Shown here one piece after another: positions 51,128 through 60,503 of a stretch of 64,000 bases of DNA; position 1 is the first letter of the stretch, and each line of letters starts with the position of its first letter. The stretch is taken from positions 1 through 64,000 of the forward strand of contig QFQU01000013.1 of the NCBI GenBank assembly GCA_003248965.1, written 5' to 3'. The position numbers and the translations under genes are program-made. The DNA comes from Brevundimonas sp. Its GTDB lineage: Bacteria; Pseudomonadota; Alphaproteobacteria; Caulobacterales; Caulobacteraceae. The notes below the pieces were generated by a model. That model searched no databases. It was not told the origin of the DNA and saw only the letters and a list, made by a program, of their open reading frames with translations.

Positions 51128-51893
51128 ATGGACAACAAACGCATAGAGATACTCGAGCGCCATATCGTCGCCACCAAAACACTCGGCCCTGAACATATAT
51201 TATCGCACGTTAGGAAATCGACCAATCCGTTGCATCATATGCAATAGCGTCCATCAGAGCCAGGATCTGAAAACGTCGATCAGCGTCTGCCGGTTCGGCG
51301 GCGGCGAACTTATCCGTTATTATTGCAGGACTTGTGGAGCGTTGTTCGGTCCGGAAAAAATGCTCGCCATGGACGAATTCGAGTTATCGTCCGAATACGA
51401 AATTCTTTACGCTTCCTACAAAGAGGGCGATACAGCCGAAGACACAGCGCGCACGTTTCACGCGCTCGAGCCAAAACCGGGCGACGTCTATCTGGACTGG
51501 GGATGCGGATGGTGGTCGTCATCCCTTCTCGCGCTCAGGGCTGATGGATGGAACGTCTGGGGATACGAGCCGACGCCCGGCCCGGGCTCTGAGTTCGTTA
51601 TCAGCGACCTCGGCCAAGTCGCGCCCGGTCTGGCAGGCATATATTCGAACAACACAATCGAACACTTCACAGATCCCGTCGCCGAGTTCAGGAAGATGAG
51701 GGCCCTGCTGAAAACAGGCGCACGGATGGCGCATTCCTCTCCCTGTTACGAGGAGCGTTATCTGGACACACGTTTTCACACCATCTTCTATCTGGACAAA
51801 AGCATTGACGCCGTCGCCCAAGCGTCAGGATTTCGGACGGTTCTTCGCAAGCAGGACGGCGAATACATCAATACCGTTTTCCAGGCGGCCTAA
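51128..51893 (+). pseudogene. Zinc-ribbon SAM methyltransferase, probably frameshifted
   Basis: A methyltransferase gene that seems to be split by one frameshift. From 51342 the frame encodes a 183-residue domain with DVYLDWGCGWWSSSLLALRADGW (motif I) and SNNTIEHFTDPVAEFRKM. The same frame is open upstream and reads CIICNS (51231-51248) and YYCRTCGALFG, a CxxC...CxxC zinc ribbon usually found before such domains, but it has no start codon there. A good start, ATG 51128 preceded by TCAGGAC, opens a frame of 39 codons that stops at 51245-51247; a one-base skip near 51220-51230 would join the two. Either it is a pseudogene, a sequencing error, or the shorter ATG at 51342 is used. The region is AT-rich compared with its neighbours, suggesting transfer. 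Confidence 0.6.
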
Positions 51894-51973
51894 AGTCGCG
51901 AAAAGCTTTGTAGGCTTGCCAGGATGGCCATGCGCGCTAGGGTGTCGCAGCCACAGCCGCAGGGACCTCGACC

Positions 51974-54900
51974 ATGCCTAACATGCTCAATAGCCGAGCC
52001 TTCAACACAGCGTTCAGCGGCGATGCGTTCGACAATCCCTCGGGCGAGGGTTTTGCGTCCACCGGAGGCTCGTCGATTTCCAGCGTCTATGTTTGCGGCT
52101 GCTGCGGACTTCTTATTTCAGACGGCGTCAATGACGGCCATCAGGCCGCGATCACCAATATCGAGAGTCGAGGCGGTCTGTTTCCGAACGGCAAAATGTC
52201 GCTCACCAACACGGACGCAGGCGTTCAGATCACCCGCGGCAATGCATCCTGGGTGACGGTTGGACAGCCTCTGGGCACCGCGGCGACCGTCAGCTTCGCC
52301 TTCCGGGCGACAGCGCCGACGTCCATGCCCACCGACACGGCGGGATTCACACAATTCACCGCCGTGCAGATCGCCGCCACGCTTCTAGCACTGAGGGCGT
52401 GGTCGGATGTGGCGAACATCACCTTCCAGCGCGTCGACGAGGGGTCTGGCTACTCGAACAACGCCTCGATCCTGTTCGGTAACTACGCCAGCGGGCAGAA
52501 CGGCGCAGCCGCCTTCGCCTATGGCCCCGGCAATACGGCGGCCAGTTCCGTCTCCGGCGACGTATGGGTTAATTCGTCGCTAAGTTACAATAGTTCTCCG
52601 ATAAATCTGGGGTATGGACAACAAGTCCTCACGCATGAAATCGGTCACGCCTTGGGACTGAAACACCCAGGAGACTACAACGCCAGCGAAGGGGTGACGA
52701 TCACCTATCAGAACAGCGCCTCCTATTTCGAGGATTCTCGTCAGTATAGCCTGATGAGTTACTTCTCGGAAACCAACACAGGCGCCTCCTTCCTGGGTTC
52801 CTACGCGTCAGCGCCGTTGCTTGACGATATCTCGGCGATCCAGCGCCTCTACGGGGCCAACATGTCCACTCGGACCGGCGACACGGTCTATGGCTACAAC
52901 TCCAACACGGGCTTAGCCTGGTATGCACCTGGCGCGCTGGGCAGGATGATCTTCGCCGTCTGGGACGCCGGCGGAACCGACACCTTGGATTTTTCGGGCT
53001 TCTCCGGCTCGCAGACGATCGACCTGCGGCAAGGACATTTCTCAAGCGTCGTTGGCCTAGTCGGCAATGTCTCGATCGCCGTCGGCGCGGTTATCGAGAA
53101 CGCGATCGGAGGAACTGGCGACGATACGATTTTCGGCAATGCCGCCGACAACCTGATCACCGGCAACGGAGGAAACGACCAGATCGACGGAGGCCTCGGA
53201 ACAGACACGGTCGTCTTCTCGGGGCAGCGTAGCGATTACCAAATATCGTGGGACGGTCAGGTGGGAACCGTCTCGGTCAATGGCGGTGCGGTTACAACCG
53301 TTCGAAACGTCGAGTTCCTCCGCTTCGCCGATCAGACGGTTACGCTTGAGCCTAGTGGGCCCCTGACTGTCGTGGGGGACATCACGGACAACCTGATCAA
53401 TGGGACGACGTTCGGCGACAGCCTGGGCGGCGCCGGCGGCGCGGACATCCTGAACGGCTTCGGCGGCAACGATTACCTCAACGGCGGCTCCGGCAACGAC
53501 ACGCTGGATGGCGGAGACGGCGACGACACCCTGGTCGGCGGTTCCGGGGACGACGTCATGATCGGCGGCGCCGGATGGGACGTCGCCGACTACACGGAAA
53601 CGACGCTTGGCCTGAACGCCGATCTGGCCACCGGCGTCGTCCGGAGCGGATTCGATACCGACACTCTTTCCGGCGTCGAGCAAATCAACGGGACACGGGC
53701 GAACGATGTCATTCGCGGCGACGCGGGGGCGAACATCATTCGCGGCGGCGGCGGCGCGGACAGGCTTTACGGCGGCGACGGCGACGACCAGCTGTTCGCC
53801 GGGGAAGGCGGCAACGGGGAAGCGCCGGACATCTACAAGACACGTAGCGTCGCCAACGCTTCCATCGGCACAGCGATCAGCATCGACGACGGCTTCGACA
53901 CGCTGCGGAGAGAAGGCATCGCCGATGTCGTCATGCCCCACGCCACGGTCCTGGCCCAAACGCATGGCGGAATTGAATATTATGCTGTGACAGTTGGCGC
54001 TGGCGGCGTTCTGCTCGTCGATATCGACGATGCATCATTCGATTCGACAGTTCGCATATTCGATTCCAATGGCGTCGAAATCGCCCAGAACGACGACACG
54101 CCGTCGTCCAACGCGGAGGGCGCGTCACAGAATTCCTATCTGAGCATTCAGGTTCAGACGGCCGGAATCTATTATATTCAGGTCGGCCAGTTCGCCAGCA
54201 CGCTGCCAAATGGCGGCTTTACGACCTCTGGCGCTCCGGTCGGCAACCGATACACCATGCATGTTTCGGTCAGCACCCATACGGTTGCGAGCACCGCCTT
54301 CACCGGGAGCCTTCTGGACGGCGGCGCGGGCAACGACATCCTCAACGGCAGTACAGCGAATGACACGCTTCTCGGCGGGGATGGAGACGACCGCCTGTAC
54401 GGGGGCGGCGGCGACGACATTTTGGACGGCGGTGCGGGTCTGGACACGGCCGTCTATATCGGCGCTCGATCCGCCTACACGATTTCGACGGTGAACGGCG
54501 TCACGACCGTTCGTGGACCGGACGGTGAAGATCGGCTGACGAATGTGGAACGTCTGCAGTTCGACGATGCGATCGTTTCGATCGACGAAGGGGTCAGGGT
54601 GTCGGGTACGGCGGCCGATGACGCGCTGAACGGCACAGCAGGGAACGACATTCTCTCAGGCCTGGACGGAAACGACACGTTGAACGGTCTGGGGGGAGAC
54701 GACATCCTGTTTGGCGGTGCGGGCCGCGATCACCTGAACGGCGGAGCCGGAATCGATACGGCCTGGTATGAAAACACTGGCGGTGGCGTGCTGATCGTGG
54801 ATCTTCTCAATCCGTCGGAAAACACTGGAGAAGCCGCAGGCGACACCTATGACTCGATCGAACGCGTCGTGGGATCGACAGGCGACGATATAATTCGCGG

Positions 54901-56458
54901 GACCTTGTCCACTGACTACTTCGTCGGACGTGAAGGCAACGACATCTTCCTCGGCCGCGGCGGCGGCGATTGGTACGACGGCGGCGCGGGCATCGACACC
55001 GTCTGGTACGATGAGCAGGCCATCGTCGATCTCGTTTTGTCGTTCACGAACGGCGGCGCTGCGGCCGGCGACCACTACACTTCGATCGAACGCGTCGTGG
55101 GATCGAATTTCGACGACATCATGCGGGGCACCGGCGGTACTGACTATTTCGTTGGCCGAGGCGGCAACGACATCTTCCAGGGCCGAGGCGGCGGCGACTG
55201 GTTCGACGGCGGCGATGGCGTCGATACGGTCTGGTACGACACGGAAGTAACCGTCGATCTGATGGACTCCAGCAGCAACACCGGCGCGGCCGCAGGTGAT
55301 CGCTACCAATCCATCGAACGGATCGTGGGGTCGGAAATTGGCAACGACATTCTCAGAGGCACAGCTGGAACGGATTATTTTGTCGGCAGGGCGGGCCACG
55401 ACATCTTCCTCGGCCGCGGCGGCGGCGACTGGTACGACGGCGGCGAAGGCATAGACACCGTCTGGTATGATACGGCGGCAGTCGTGGATCTGGCCGGCTT
55501 GACCGAAAACGGCGGCGCGGCGATGGGGGATCACTACCTCTCCATCGAACGGGTAGTGGGATCGAATGAGGCGGACATCATCCGCGGCACCGACAACGCG
55601 GACTATATGGTAGGCCGCGACGGCGACGACATCTTCCTCGGCCGCGGCGGCGGCGACACCTTCGACGGCGGCGACGGCATCGATACGGTCTGGTACGACG
55701 TTGGCGTTGCCGGTGGGACCTTGCTGATCGACCTCATTAACTCGGGTCGCAACACGGGAGAGGCCGCAGGGGACACCTACACCTCGATAGAACGGGTCGT
55801 GTCGTCCAACAGCGCCGATTACGTGCTGGGGACGCAGAATCGCGATTACATTCTGGCGCGCGACGGCGACGACACGATCGAAGGCCGCGGCGGCGATGAC
55901 GTCATCGACGCTGGCGCCGGCGCCGATCGCATCGCAGGCGGGCTGGGCGCGGACATCTTGACGGGCGGGGAAGGGCGTGACGCCTTCGTCTATTTCGCCG
56001 CAGCCGAAGGGGGGGACCTGATAGCCGACTTCCATTCGGGCGAGGATGTGCTCGAGTTCCGTGGCTTCGGCCTGACGGGTGGCAATTGGTTCGTCAACGG
56101 AGTCACGGCGACCGGAAGCGGCCCGCAAATCCTGTGGGATGCCGCAACGGGCCGAGTCATGTGGGATCCGGACGGCGCGGGAGCCGCAGGAGCCGCGCTC
56201 ATCGCCACCTTGCAGGCAGGCGCGACGCTGAAATCGTCCGATATCGTGCGCGTCGATTCCACGTCTTCGGCAAAGGCCGAGGCCTTCGAACATATTCAAA
56301 CGTTGCCGGGGCCTTCGGACTTCTTCGACACAAGCCCCCAGATCCATCCGCTTCCGGAACAGAAAGTGTCCGACCTATTTTCCCTCGATAGCGATTTGAT
56401 CCACATCTCCCAACGCGATCTCTGGTTCTCGGTCGCCGATCACAACTGGATGATATAA
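51974..56458 (+). CDS. Serralysin-like RTX metalloprotease with tandem modules
   Basis: A 1494-residue M10-type zinc protease with RTX repeats, of the kind secreted by type I systems. The zinc site is His221-Glu-Ile-Gly-His225-Ala-Leu-Gly-Leu-Lys-His231 and the Met-turn is SLMSYF (Met261). RTX nonapeptide blocks (GGxGxDxLx) occur near residues 378-415, 485-540, 575-615, 775-830 and 875-930. A pre-peptidase-like beta domain (about 625-770, AGIYYIQVGQF) lies between them. Five copies of a ~76-residue module (GIDTVWYD, then SIERVVGS, DYFVGR, DIFLGRGGGDWYDGG) follow, then an M10-C segment and a 60-residue tail ending WMI. The only cysteines are Cys41, 43 and 44 in the N-terminal region. No type I exporter gene is in the window. 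Confidence 0.9.
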   Translation: MPNMLNSRAFNTAFSGDAFDNPSGEGFASTGGSSISSVYVCGCCGLLISDGVNDGHQAAITNIESRGGLFPNGKMSLTNTDAGVQITRGNASWVTVGQPLGTAATVSFAFRATAPTSMPTDTAGFTQFTAVQIAATLLALRAWSDVANITFQRVDEGSGYSNNASILFGNYASGQNGAAAFAYGPGNTAASSVSGDVWVNSSLSYNSSPINLGYGQQVLTHEIGHALGLKHPGDYNASEGVTITYQNSASYFEDSRQYSLMSYFSETNTGASFLGSYASAPLLDDISAIQRLYGANMSTRTGDTVYGYNSNTGLAWYAPGALGRMIFAVWDAGGTDTLDFSGFSGSQTIDLRQGHFSSVVGLVGNVSIAVGAVIENAIGGTGDDTIFGNAADNLITGNGGNDQIDGGLGTDTVVFSGQRSDYQISWDGQVGTVSVNGGAVTTVRNVEFLRFADQTVTLEPSGPLTVVGDITDNLINGTTFGDSLGGAGGADILNGFGGNDYLNGGSGNDTLDGGDGDDTLVGGSGDDVMIGGAGWDVADYTETTLGLNADLATGVVRSGFDTDTLSGVEQINGTRANDVIRGDAGANIIRGGGGADRLYGGDGDDQLFAGEGGNGEAPDIYKTRSVANASIGTAISIDDGFDTLRREGIADVVMPHATVLAQTHGGIEYYAVTVGAGGVLLVDIDDASFDSTVRIFDSNGVEIAQNDDTPSSNAEGASQNSYLSIQVQTAGIYYIQVGQFASTLPNGGFTTSGAPVGNRYTMHVSVSTHTVASTAFTGSLLDGGAGNDILNGSTANDTLLGGDGDDRLYGGGGDDILDGGAGLDTAVYIGARSAYTISTVNGVTTVRGPDGEDRLTNVERLQFDDAIVSIDEGVRVSGTAADDALNGTAGNDILSGLDGNDTLNGLGGDDILFGGAGRDHLNGGAGIDTAWYENTGGGVLIVDLLNPSENTGEAAGDTYDSIERVVGSTGDDIIRGTLSTDYFVGREGNDIFLGRGGGDWYDGGAGIDTVWYDEQAIVDLVLSFTNGGAAAGDHYTSIERVVGSNFDDIMRGTGGTDYFVGRGGNDIFQGRGGGDWFDGGDGVDTVWYDTEVTVDLMDSSSNTGAAAGDRYQSIERIVGSEIGNDILRGTAGTDYFVGRAGHDIFLGRGGGDWYDGGEGIDTVWYDTAAVVDLAGLTENGGAAMGDHYLSIERVVGSNEADIIRGTDNADYMVGRDGDDIFLGRGGGDTFDGGDGIDTVWYDVGVAGGTLLIDLINSGRNTGEAAGDTYTSIERVVSSNSADYVLGTQNRDYILARDGDDTIEGRGGDDVIDAGAGADRIAGGLGADILTGGEGRDAFVYFAAAEGGDLIADFHSGEDVLEFRGFGLTGGNWFVNGVTATGSGPQILWDAATGRVMWDPDGAGAAGAALIATLQAGATLKSSDIVRVDSTSSAKAEAFEHIQTLPGPSDFFDTSPQIHPLPEQKVSDLFSLDSDLIHISQRDLWFSVADHNWMI
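54748..55924 (+). repeat. Tandem ~228-base coding repeats in the RTX gene
   Basis: Five successive units within the RTX protease gene, starting near 54748, 54988, 55219, 55450 and 55680. Each translates to GIDTxWY at the start, a polar stretch, AAGDxYxSIERVVGS, an xRGTxxxDYFVGR segment and an RTX block DIFLGRGGGDWYDGG. The second to fourth are the most alike; the fifth has drifted. Confidence 0.85.
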
Positions 56459-56506
56459 AGCCCGTCTCCCTTCGCATGTTTCATGTTGCGGAAACGGAGA
56501 GGCTGC

Positions 56507-57784
56507 ATGGCTCGGGCTTGCATAGACGGCTGGAATCTTTCACTCGCGAAGGGTTCCGGCATCGCCACATATGCGCGAAATTTGGCGACAGCCCTGTCCC
56601 AGAATGGTGTGGAAATCGAAATTCTTCACGGCCCCGCCGGCCCGCAGACATCGAATCCGCTGCTGAAGGAAATCAGCCTTAGTGACGCACGTAAGACCGC
56701 GCGCAAGGCGGGCCTGACCCGCGCCGCCTCCACGATCCTGTCTCGTTTCGGACGCACCGCGCGGTCCGTGGAAGAAAGCGGACTCATCGTCGGCAGGGAC
56801 GACATGCCACCGGCCCAGAGACATTGGGCGGCCTGTGACATCTTCTCGACCGCGAACCGGGCGCATACGCTTTATGGAACCTTCACGCCGCTGACCTTTG
56901 AGACGTCGTCCGACGGACGACGCGGGCCACATGCCATGCATTGGACCACGCCACTTCCGATCTATGCCCGTCGCTCCGCGAACATCTACACCGTACATGA
57001 TATCATCCCTCTGAAGCTTCCCCATTCAACGCTTGATCACAAACAGCGTTATTACGAACTGATGAAATCGATCGTGCAACGCGCTGACCTCTTGCTTTCC
57101 GTTTCTGAAACCACGCGCACTGATCTGATCCAGCTTCTCGGCGCGGATGAAAATCGGGTCATCACGACTTATCAGGCGATAGCGACGCCTGAACGGCAGA
57201 GCTCGGACGACGACGTCGCCAATGATTTGCAAACGCTTCATGGCCTAGGCTTCAAGGATTATTTCCTTTTCTTCGGCGCCGTAGAGCCCAAAAAGAATGT
57301 ATCAAGATTGATCCAGGCCTATTTGCAGAGTCGGGTCTCCACGCCGCTGGTGATCGTCGCCGGTCGAGATTGGCTGGCACAGGAAGATCTCGCTCTTCTC
57401 GCGCATGCGTCTGCGAGCGACAGCGGAGTCAGGCGTTTCGACTATCTTCCAGCGCCGCTTTTGAAGAATCTTATCCAGGGCGCCAAGGCGACGCTGTTTC
57501 CTTCTCTCTATGAGGGGTTCGGATTGCCCATTCTCGAGTCTATGACGGCCGGAACGGCGGTTATGACATCCAACGTATCGGCGACGGCGGAAATCGCGGG
57601 CGATGCGGCACTCATCGTCGACCCCCGCAGTCTGGATGATATGCGGACCGCCATTATCGCATTGGACACGGACGATGATTTGCGAAAATCGCTGGAGACC
57701 GCCGGTCGCTTACGCGCCGGCACCTTCTCGATCGATGCCTATAAACAACGCCTAAAGGGTGCCTATGGCGCGCTTGGACTCTGA
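56507..57784 (+). CDS. GT-B glycosyltransferase (family 4-like)
   Basis: A 425-residue glycosyltransferase. The N-terminal domain opens ACIDGWNLSLAKGSGIATYARNLATAL, the acceptor-side loop, and the C-terminal nucleotide-sugar domain has FFGAVEPKKNVSRLIQAYLQS near residue 257 and LFPSLYEGFGLPILESMTAGTAVMTSNVSATAEIAGDAAL near 330 with the ExxxxxxxE signature. The ATG at 56507 follows GGAGAGG. It lies 48 bases after the RTX gene and its stop codon is followed immediately by the start of the next gene, so they are coupled. It probably adds a sugar to a surface polysaccharide. Confidence 0.9.
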   Translation: MARACIDGWNLSLAKGSGIATYARNLATALSQNGVEIEILHGPAGPQTSNPLLKEISLSDARKTARKAGLTRAASTILSRFGRTARSVEESGLIVGRDDMPPAQRHWAACDIFSTANRAHTLYGTFTPLTFETSSDGRRGPHAMHWTTPLPIYARRSANIYTVHDIIPLKLPHSTLDHKQRYYELMKSIVQRADLLLSVSETTRTDLIQLLGADENRVITTYQAIATPERQSSDDDVANDLQTLHGLGFKDYFLFFGAVEPKKNVSRLIQAYLQSRVSTPLVIVAGRDWLAQEDLALLAHASASDSGVRRFDYLPAPLLKNLIQGAKATLFPSLYEGFGLPILESMTAGTAVMTSNVSATAEIAGDAALIVDPRSLDDMRTAIIALDTDDDLRKSLETAGRLRAGTFSIDAYKQRLKGAYGALGL

Positions 57785-58591
57785 ATGACACTCGAAAAAC
57801 AGCCTGCTTTCCAAGCATCCATCGGTATCCTTGTAACACCAGGCGAAAATAGTGACCAATGGCTGGAGAAAGCACACGCCTTTCGAGCGCGGCACGCCGA
57901 AAGCGCCGTGCATGTGAGCATGTCCGTGGACGAGGCCCTAACGCTCCAGGCCAATGAATGGCTGATCGTCCTCTCGACTCCATCATCGTTATCGGCCGAG
58001 TTCAGCGTTAATCAGGCGCGAGATCTTTCGCGGTTGTTCTCTCATGCGCTGGAGACAGGCGGCAGGTGCGGATTTGCGGGCTCGTGTTCCGGTGACGAGG
58101 CCATGAGCGCCGTCGTGGAGACTTTCACACGAGAGGTCGTCGAACCTGCGCTGGTAGCGGGAACCTGGCCCCAGGAACTTCTGCTGTTTGGCCGTCAAGG
58201 CGGCTCGACTGATATTTCCTTCGCCATGATGCATGTCAATGAGAGTCGCCTGGTCGCCGGCGCTCCGCCATTGACGTTCGACATGACGGGCCGTCCTGAT
58301 GTCCTGATCTGGGGACCTCACATGACTTTGCCGTCGGGAGAGTGGCGCTTGAGTGTGGGATTCGAGATAGACAAAACCGCCTCGACTCAAATCCTGAGGT
58401 TCGAGTGGGGGAGCCTCGAAGCATACGAACGCCATGATATCGCGTTGGACAGAGCGGGGCTCTACGACATCATCCTGGATACCCATTGGGAAAGAGAAGC
58501 CGTCGCCGAATTCCGGATTTCGGCAGCCCACGCAGTGTTCGCCGGCACGATTCGCATATTGTCGGTGGCGATCGGACGCACGTCCGGTTAG
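57785..58591 (+). CDS. Hypothetical protein coupled to the glycosyltransferase
   Basis: A 268-residue cytoplasmic-looking protein with no recognised family. The N-terminal ~130 residues are mixed alpha/beta (SIGILVTPGENSDQWLEKAHAFRARH). The C-terminal ~110 residues look like a beta-sandwich (PDVLIWGPHMTLPSGEWRLSVGFEID, LRFEWGSLEAYERHDIALDRAGLYDIILD, AHAVFAGTIRILSVAIGR), reminiscent of carbohydrate-binding accessory domains, though this is inference. It starts at ATG 57785, right after the glycosyltransferase TGA, so expression is coupled. Its 3' end is seven bases from the convergent ABC transporter gene. Confidence 0.75.
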   Translation: MTLEKQPAFQASIGILVTPGENSDQWLEKAHAFRARHAESAVHVSMSVDEALTLQANEWLIVLSTPSSLSAEFSVNQARDLSRLFSHALETGGRCGFAGSCSGDEAMSAVVETFTREVVEPALVAGTWPQELLLFGRQGGSTDISFAMMHVNESRLVAGAPPLTFDMTGRPDVLIWGPHMTLPSGEWRLSVGFEIDKTASTQILRFEWGSLEAYERHDIALDRAGLYDIILDTHWEREAVAEFRISAAHAVFAGTIRILSVAIGRTSG

Positions 58592-58598
58592 CCGGGCG

Positions 58599-59309
58599 TC
58601 AAACCGCCCTCAGCCAAGTATAGACGTCAATCGCCTCTGCCACATCATCGAAGAGCTTTGCTTGCCCGTTTTCGATGATGAGCGCGCGAGAGCAGACGTT
58701 CGCGACCGAGGCCATGTCGTGTGACGCCATGACGAACGCTCGGTCCGCGCGGCGCGTGAAAAGTTCATCCGCGCATTTGGCTGCGAAACGCGCGTCCCCC
58801 ACAGCCATCAGTTCGTCAATCAAATAGCAGTCAAAATCGATCGCCAGGGACAAACCGAAGGCGAGTCGAGCCCGCATGCCTGACGAATAGTGCTTCACAG
58901 GCTGCTTGAGCGCCAATCCTAGTTCCGCGAAATTCTCCACGCGATCCAGAACCGTGTCGTAGTCGCCATTATAGATGCGCGCGAGGAAGCGGATATTGTC
59001 GAGGCCGCTGAGGCTGCCTTGAAATCCTCCGCCGAAGCCGATCGGCCACGACGGCCGAACGCACCAGTCCACCTTCCCTTCGGACATCGGCAAAACGCCG
59101 CCGAGTATCTTGATCAGGGTCGATTTGCCCTGCCCATTGCGCCCCAAGACGGCGAGCCGTTCGCCCCTCTGAAGATGCAGATTCAAATCCCGAAATATCC
59201 ATCGTCCGCTTCCGGACCGATTCTCGACGAAAACCTTGCCGAGCGACTGCACATCGAGCGCGACGGATTGCGAGCGCGCCACAGAGCTTTGGATGCCGAT
59301 CGCCGTCAT
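58599..59309 (-). CDS. Polysaccharide ABC transporter ATP-binding protein (KpsT-like)
   Basis: A 236-residue ATPase that powers export of a capsule- or O-antigen-type polysaccharide. Walker A is LGRNGQGKSTLIKILGG near residue 54, the signature is HYSSGMRARLAFGLSLAIDF near 140 and Walker B is CYLIDELMAVGDARF near 162. It lacks the C-terminal Wzt carbohydrate-binding domain, so it belongs to the KpsT/capsule type rather than Wzt. Its start overlaps the stop of the KpsE-like gene by four bases. It is the last gene of the operon. Confidence 0.9.
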   Translation of the reverse strand: MTAIGIQSSVARSQSVALDVQSLGKVFVENRSGSGRWIFRDLNLHLQRGERLAVLGRNGQGKSTLIKILGGVLPMSEGKVDWCVRPSWPIGFGGGFQGSLSGLDNIRFLARIYNGDYDTVLDRVENFAELGLALKQPVKHYSSGMRARLAFGLSLAIDFDCYLIDELMAVGDARFAAKCADELFTRRADRAFVMASHDMASVANVCSRALIIENGQAKLFDDVAEAIDVYTWLRAV

Positions 59310-60475
59310 CCTTGACTATGTTCTCTGAGGCCCGCGACGACGAGATAGGCTGTGGCGTATAGGACTAGGAGGCTCAGGAAAACTGTCAAAATGGCAAGGA
59401 GCCGCTTCGGCTGGCTGGCGTCGGTCGGAAGGTTGGGGCGCACGACGCGTTCCAGATACAGACGTTGGCTGCGCGCATCCGACTCCGAACGATCCAGTAA
59501 GGCTCGCGCCGACGCCAGGGCCTTGTCGGCGTACTCGCGGTCCAGCGCAAGGGCTTCATAGGTTTCAAGCTTGGGCGCCAAGGAATCGGCGGTGCCGGCC
59601 ATCTTGCTCTGTTCGGCAGCAATCTGCCGTTCGAATGCGGCGATACGACTGTCCAGCGCCGTTAATTGAGGGCTCTGCGGTGCTTCGGAGGCCAATTGGG
59701 ATCGCTCGGCGCGCAAATTCGCCACGGTCCCGCGAAGATTGCCAATCAGCTGCAGATTTTCGACAGCCGCCTTGGACGGGTCCAAAAGCCCCTCCCTGTT
59801 TCTGAAAGTCGTCAAACGTACCTGTGCCGCTGTCAACCGCGCCTCGGCGTCAGCGACGTTACGTCGCGCATCCGCCACGGCACCCTGATCCGCTCTGGTG
59901 TTGAGCTGGTTGACGAGGCGTTCGCCGCCATCCAGCAAAGCATCCGCCAGCGTTTGCGCATCTTGGGGCCTGAACGCCCTGACCCGTAGTGTGCTGAGGC
60001 CGGTAGAGGAGTCGTAACCTACCGTCACAAACCGCCGAAACCCATCGTGCAGGCCATCGGGCGATTCACTTTCCCAAGGCCGAGGATAACGCGACAGGGC
60101 GTCCACGCCCGGCCGGCCGAGCATGGCTCGTACATCCAGCTTTCCGCGCAGATCGTCCAGTGCATTGCGTGATCGGATATATTCGTGGACGGCGTAGGCG
60201 TCCGTTTGATTGGAGGACAGGCCGACCCCCTGAAGCGCCACGCCCAGGCTGGACGGCTGCTCCTGGGTCTTGGATCTGACGACGAAACGTGCCTCCGACG
60301 TATATTGCGGAGAGGCCACAAGCAGGTAGTAGATCGCCACTAGGATCGTCGGCGCGATTACGACGAGAAGAAAGGACAGGGGCGTCCTCCCCAGCGTTCT
60401 TCGCCAGCGCGGCGTGGTGTCCGACGAAGCAGCGAAGTCGCCGGGGCCGTGATATTTCAGGATTGGCTTGTTCAT
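59306..60475 (-). CDS. Capsule polysaccharide export inner-membrane protein (KpsE-like)
   Basis: A 389-residue polysaccharide co-polymerase of the Wzz/KpsE type. Two membrane segments bracket the chain: LSFLLVVIAPTILVAIYYLLV (about residues 34-54) and LLAILTVFLSLLVLYATAYLVV near the C-terminus. Between them is a long periplasmic region with coiled coil (EARLTAAQVRLTTFRNREGLLD, RIAAFERQIAAEQSKMAG). It spans the envelope to link the ABC exporter with an outer-membrane channel. Its operon position between the ATPase and permease genes supports this. Confidence 0.9.
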   Translation of the reverse strand: MNKPILKYHGPGDFAASSDTTPRWRRTLGRTPLSFLLVVIAPTILVAIYYLLVASPQYTSEARFVVRSKTQEQPSSLGVALQGVGLSSNQTDAYAVHEYIRSRNALDDLRGKLDVRAMLGRPGVDALSRYPRPWESESPDGLHDGFRRFVTVGYDSSTGLSTLRVRAFRPQDAQTLADALLDGGERLVNQLNTRADQGAVADARRNVADAEARLTAAQVRLTTFRNREGLLDPSKAAVENLQLIGNLRGTVANLRAERSQLASEAPQSPQLTALDSRIAAFERQIAAEQSKMAGTADSLAPKLETYEALALDREYADKALASARALLDRSESDARSQRLYLERVVRPNLPTDASQPKRLLAILTVFLSLLVLYATAYLVVAGLREHSQG

Positions 60476-60503
60476 TTCGATTTCCAGAAACGGTCGCGCC
60501 GCC

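Noticed and set aside
54748..55924. CRISPR-like or satellite array
   Set aside because: The ~228-base units are fully coding and in phase with the RTX protein, vary by substitution and have no unique spacers.
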